This document shows positions 46,434-49,269 of a DNA stretch of 49,269 bases, piece after piece. The position numbers and the translations under genes were made by a program. Source of the stretch: Acidobacteriaceae bacterium (GTDB lineage Bacteria; Acidobacteriota; Terriglobia; Bryobacterales; Bryobacteraceae); assembly GCA_903970405.1 (NCBI GenBank), contig CAJCIT010000029.1:1-49269 (forward strand). Direction: 5' to 3'. The notes under the pieces were generated by a model that saw only the letters and a list, made by a program, of their open reading frames with translations, had not been told where the DNA came from and ran no database searches. How positions within the stretch are numbered: the stretch's first letter is position 1; every line of letters starts with the position of its first letter.

Positions 46434-47606
46434 ATGGCGATTATTCCTGCGTATGCCCGAGTGGTTTGGATCGTGCTGGACAGCGTCGGCATCGGGGAAA
46501 TGCCGGATGCGGCGAAGTATGGGGACGCCGGCAGTGACACCTTGGGGAACATTGCAAAACAGCGCCCGCTGCACCTGCCGAATCTGGTCCGGTTGGGACT
46601 GGCCAACATCAAGCCGCTGGCCGGCCTTATCCCGCCCGATGCGCCTCAGGGCGCGTTCGGCAAATGCACGCTGGCTTCGCCCGGCAAGGACACCACCACC
46701 GGGCACTGGGAGATGGTGGGCATTCACCTGAAGAAGCCGTTCCCGGTTTACCCGCATGGGTTTCCGCCCGAGATCATCAGTGAGTTTGAGCGGCGGACCG
46801 GGCGCAAGGTGATCGGCAACAAAGCCGCGTCGGGGACCGAGATCATTCGGGAATTGGGCGATGAACATGTGCGGACCGGATCTCCCATCGTTTATACGTC
46901 GGCGGACAGCGTGTTTCAGATCGCCGCGCACCAGGACGTGATTTCGCTCGACGAGTTGTACCGCATCTGCGAAACTGCGCGCGAGATTCTGCGCGGGCCC
47001 TATGAAGTGGGGCGGGTGATTGCGCGGCCTTTCACTGGAACATCCGGCCACTACACGCGAACGGCGAACCGCCGCGATTATGCAGTGCCGCCGCCCGAGG
47101 GCATGCTGCTGGATCTACTGTCGGCCGGCGAAGTTCCGGTGACAAGCATCGGCAAAATTGCGGATATCTTCCTGAACCGCGGCATAACGGAGTCGGTGAA
47201 GACGAAAAGCAACGCCGGCGGCATGAAACAGATTGAGCTTGCGATGGAGCGCCAGGCGTATGGCTTGATTTTCGCGAATCTGGTGGATTTCGACATGTTG
47301 TTCGGCCATCGCAACGACGTGGAAGGCTATGCCGAGGCTCTGGAAGCCTTCGATTGTTGGTTGCCGGGTTTGCAGTTGATTGAGGGAGATTTGGTAATTC
47401 TCACGGCCGATCATGGGTGTGACCCAACCACGCCGTCCACGGACCATTCGCGGGAGTACACGCCGCTGCTGGTCTACGGGCCGCGGGTCAAGAGCGGCGT
47501 GGCGCTGGGGACACGGGCTACGCTTTCCGACATCGGGCAAACCGTCGCCGAGAACTTTGGAACGTACATCGCCGAAGGAACAAGCTTTCTGGCGGACATT
47601 CAGTGA
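46434..47606 (+). CDS. deoB: Phosphopentomutase
   Basis: The 390-residue enzyme interconverts ribose/deoxyribose 1-phosphate and 5-phosphate in nucleoside breakdown. It has the alkaline-phosphatase-like core: [17 protein letters not shown] with the metal Asp, [13 protein letters not shown] with the phosphorylated Thr, and the metal ligands in [20 protein letters not shown] and [36 protein letters not shown] is also typical. It starts nine bases after the TlpA-like gene. No deoC or nucleoside phosphorylase gene is nearby; tpiA follows. Confidence 0.96.
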   Translation: MAIIPAYARVVWIVLDSVGIGEMPDAAKYGDAGSDTLGNIAKQRPLHLPNLVRLGLANIKPLAGLIPPDAPQGAFGKCTLASPGKDTTTGHWEMVGIHLKKPFPVYPHGFPPEIISEFERRTGRKVIGNKAASGTEIIRELGDEHVRTGSPIVYTSADSVFQIAAHQDVISLDELYRICETAREILRGPYEVGRVIARPFTGTSGHYTRTANRRDYAVPPPEGMLLDLLSAGEVPVTSIGKIADIFLNRGITESVKTKSNAGGMKQIELAMERQAYGLIFANLVDFDMLFGHRNDVEGYAEALEAFDCWLPGLQLIEGDLVILTADHGCDPTTPSTDHSREYTPLLVYGPRVKSGVALGTRATLSDIGQTVAENFGTYIAEGTSFLADIQ

Positions 47607-47638
47607 GTTAAGTGGGAAAGGACAGTCAGGTAGACGCG

Positions 47639-48391
47639 ATGAGAAGACGGATTATGGCAGGCAACTGGAAGATGTATAAGACCGGGCAGGAGACCACCGC
47701 GTTCTTTGCGGGCTTCAACCCGTTGGTTGCCGGCACGGCGAACTGCGATGTTGTGATTTGTCCCACGTTTCTCAGTATTCCAGCTGCGGTCGCCGCTGCC
47801 CGCGGGACTGTGACGCAGATCGGCGGGCAAAATCTGTTCTGGGCCAAGGAGGGCGCTTATACGGGCGAGGTCTGCGGTGAAATGCTGGTGGCCGCCGGCT
47901 GCCAGTGGGTGTTGGTTGCGCACAGCGAGCGGCGGCAGTACTTCAATGAGAGCGACGCCGAAACCTTGAAGAAGACGCAGGCCGCGCTGGCGGCGGGCCT
48001 GAATCCGATTGTGTGTGTAGGCGAAAAGCTTGACGAGCGCAAGGGCGGCAAGACCGAGCAGGTGCTGATTGAGCAGTTCGCGGGCGGGCTGGCCGGGTTG
48101 ACCGAGGAGCAGTTTTCGAAGGTGGCGATTGCCTATGAGCCGGTGTGGGCCATCGGCACCGGCCAAACTGCCACGCCTGCGATTGCGGCAGACGCCCATG
48201 GGCTGATCCGGTCAGAGGCGGAGAAGCGGTTTGGGAAGGAAGCCGCGGCAGCGCTGCGGATTCTCTATGGCGGCAGCGTGAAGCCGGACAACGTGGAACG
48301 CCTGATGAAGGAAGAGCAGATCGACGGCGCGCTGGTGGGCGGCGCGAGTCTCGATCCCCAAACGTTTATAAAGATAGTTAAGGCGGCTTAG
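47639..48391 (+). CDS. tpiA: Triosephosphate isomerase
   Basis: The 250-residue glycolytic enzyme has the full set of active-site elements: Lys in MAGNWKMYKTG, His in VLVAHSERRQYF, Glu in AIAYEPVWAIGTGQTATP with loop 6, and the phosphate-binding ILYGGSVKPDN and GALVGGASLD. ATG 47639 is preferred to GTG 47612 because the shorter form begins at the usual place. It lies 32 bases after deoB. The usual gap-pgk-tpi order is not seen here. Confidence 0.97.
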   Translation: MRRRIMAGNWKMYKTGQETTAFFAGFNPLVAGTANCDVVICPTFLSIPAAVAAARGTVTQIGGQNLFWAKEGAYTGEVCGEMLVAAGCQWVLVAHSERRQYFNESDAETLKKTQAALAAGLNPIVCVGEKLDERKGGKTEQVLIEQFAGGLAGLTEEQFSKVAIAYEPVWAIGTGQTATPAIAADAHGLIRSEAEKRFGKEAAAALRILYGGSVKPDNVERLMKEEQIDGALVGGASLDPQTFIKIVKAA

Positions 48392-48425
48392 CCGCGCGTG
48401 AGGCGTTTCAGGCGCCGGGTGCTGC

Positions 48426-48824
48426 TCATGTCTTGAAGCGGTCATCGATTTCCACCTGGTAGCCCGAGGCCAGCCGGTTGGTCTCATTCGCCATGCCGGC
48501 CACAGCCATCAATTCGGCAAACATAGCGTCAGACATTCCTGCCTTCCTCGCCGCCGCTGTATGAGAGGCGATACAGTAGCCGCACTGGTTGGTGACGCTC
48601 ACCGCCACGTAAATCAGTTCCTTGGTGAGGGGATCGATCGCACCGCCGGGCGCCATGATCTGTTTGATACTCTCCCAGGTGCGTTTCAGAGTTGCGGGAT
48701 CGCTGGCAATCGCTTTCCAGAAGTTGTTGATCCAATCCGTCCGCCGCGTCGACATGATGTCGTCATAGACCGCGCGCACTTCGGGCGAGGCATCCGCATA
48801 TTCAACAAGGCCGAGAGTTGCCAT
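48426..48824 (-). CDS. Carboxymuconolactone decarboxylase / AhpD-like protein
   Basis: The protein from ATG 48824 has 132 residues; the frame is open to 48866 but the extra part is unlike the family. The AhpD core is visible: LIYVAVSVTNQCGYCIASHT with CxxC and the following His, then AARKAGMSDAMFAELMAVAG. Members are small helical peroxidase-like or decarboxylase-like proteins. The CxxC suggests alkylhydroperoxidase/disulfide chemistry rather than muconolactone decarboxylation. It is convergent with tpiA. Confidence 0.88.
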   Translation of the reverse strand: MATLGLVEYADASPEVRAVYDDIMSTRRTDWINNFWKAIASDPATLKRTWESIKQIMAPGGAIDPLTKELIYVAVSVTNQCGYCIASHTAAARKAGMSDAMFAELMAVAGMANETNRLASGYQVEIDDRFKT

Positions 48825-49184
48825 GTGGGCATCATCGCATTGCGGAGTGTGAGTTAGGCACCCCACAGAATCAAGGTTCCCGTGGCGCGGACTCTTAGTC
48901 TGCTGAGCCGACAGTCGTGTCGGCTGTTTTTCGTTTCAACCAAAGGGCGAACCCGCCGGTGTGCGGCACAAGCGCAGTCTATCCCAATCCCGATCACAAG
49001 CTGACAAAATAAATCATCTTCCACGCTCTCAGTACCGTGGCGCGTAAACACGCTGTCATACGTTCGTTCTTGCCCTGGTCCGTGCTACATCTTGATCGCG
49101 CTGGAACCTGTCAAAGAACCCTCCCGCTGCACCCGGCCTCCGTCGTGAGCCGCCCACCCGATTCATACAAAGGAACCTCCCACC
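48825..49184. other. Gap holding an orphan terminator
   Basis: These 360 bases show no gene. Apart from the terminator at 48907-48932 there is a CCACG...CGTGG inverted repeat near 49021. I see no tRNA cloverleaf and no clear sigma-70 pair before the last gene. Confidence 0.5.
48907..48932 (+). terminator. Intrinsic terminator, plus strand
   Basis: AGCCGACA-GTCG-TGTCGGCT is a perfect 8-bp stem with a four-base loop, followed by GTTTTT. It lies about 500 bases after tpiA, beyond the minus-strand AhpD gene, so it may end a long tpiA read-through or an unannotated small RNA starting within 48825-48906. Confidence 0.8.
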
Positions 49185-49269
49185 ATGGCCACCGAAGCCC
49201 AAACCGCCGCCAACCAGGCAAATGCGCAGCACTCAACCGGCCCCACCAGCGACGCCGGAAAAGCCAAGT
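49185..49269 (+). CDS. Start of a 'NQANAQHSTGP' family protein (partial)
   Basis: ATG 49185, with AAGGA ten bases upstream, opens a frame that runs off the window after 28 codons. ANQANAQHSTGPTSDAGKAK matches the N-terminus of a family of unknown function, abundant in acidobacteria, that usually continues with an 'SRNALKHGL'-like segment. No role is established. Confidence 0.7.
   Translation, partial: MATEAQTAANQANAQHSTGPTSDAGKAK

Noticed and set aside
48860..48990. tRNA or tmRNA near the orphan terminator
   Set aside because: I could not fold a cloverleaf or find a TPsiC arm and CCA-type end; only the terminator hairpin is convincing.

Overview
The window is about 49 kb of high-GC bacterial chromosome with no rRNA or tRNA gene that I could recognise. 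The best guess for the host is an acidobacterium of the Bryobacterales/Solibacter type. This is inferred from the mix of features: Tat-exported and cytosolic Gfo/Idh oxidoreductases, broken Uma2 genes, DUF433 proteins, FG-GAP proteins, a terminal gene of the abundant 'NQANAQHSTGP' family, and many TTG/GTG starts behind good Shine-Dalgarno sites. Most genes are housekeeping and intact. Accessory material is small and lies in the gaps.

Layout. 1-1.2 kb: tail of a response-regulator receiver domain, a broken Uma2 gene, and a DUF433 gene with a possibly decayed partner. 1.2-5.1 kb: smc, with an unusual low-complexity insertion. 5.2-13.8 kb: a carbohydrate locus. It has an L-galactose-dehydrogenase-like aldo/keto reductase, divergent from an RbsD/FucU mutarotase, an FG-GAP protein, a GMC dehydrogenase with its Tat-exported small subunit, a phosphomannose-isomerase-like cupin, a metal-dependent TIM-barrel isomerase and a Gfo/Idh/MocA oxidoreductase. 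14.0-19.3 kb: a soluble PAS chemoreceptor, rpoD, nrdR and a YbhN-like membrane protein. 19.5-23.4 kb: an ECF sigma / anti-sigma pair running into three membrane or envelope genes (B-box + DUF5668, small DUF5668-like, DUF4097).

23.5-31.6 kb: a second Uma2 remnant, polX, a CDF metal transporter, hfq, hflX, pgsA, a RodZ-like protein and a secreted metallophosphatase. 31.6-33.6 kb: an NfrB-like glycosyltransferase with a C-terminal MshEN (possible c-di-GMP sensing) domain. 33.7-37.7 kb: a minus-strand run of a Tat-exported Gfo/Idh protein, fmt, argJ and an exported unknown. 38.0-39.0 kb: an AbiEii-like nucleotidyltransferase overlapping a 75-residue partner. 39.1-42.7 kb: uvrA and a CPBP protease. 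43.0-48.4 kb: yebC, ruvC, an exported unknown, a TlpA-like protein, deoB and tpiA. The window closes with an AhpD/CMD protein, an orphan terminator and the start of one more gene.

Non-coding structure is rich. A roughly 25-bp-arm palindrome occurs twice intact and at least twice eroded, a second large hairpin separates convergent genes, and there are three unrelated short tandem arrays. Two promoters are placed so that the mRNA would begin at the start codon. The strongest candidates for something new are the sugar-oxidation locus, the nucleotidyltransferase pair and the sigma-controlled envelope operon. All functional claims rest on reading motifs by eye; no database search was possible.
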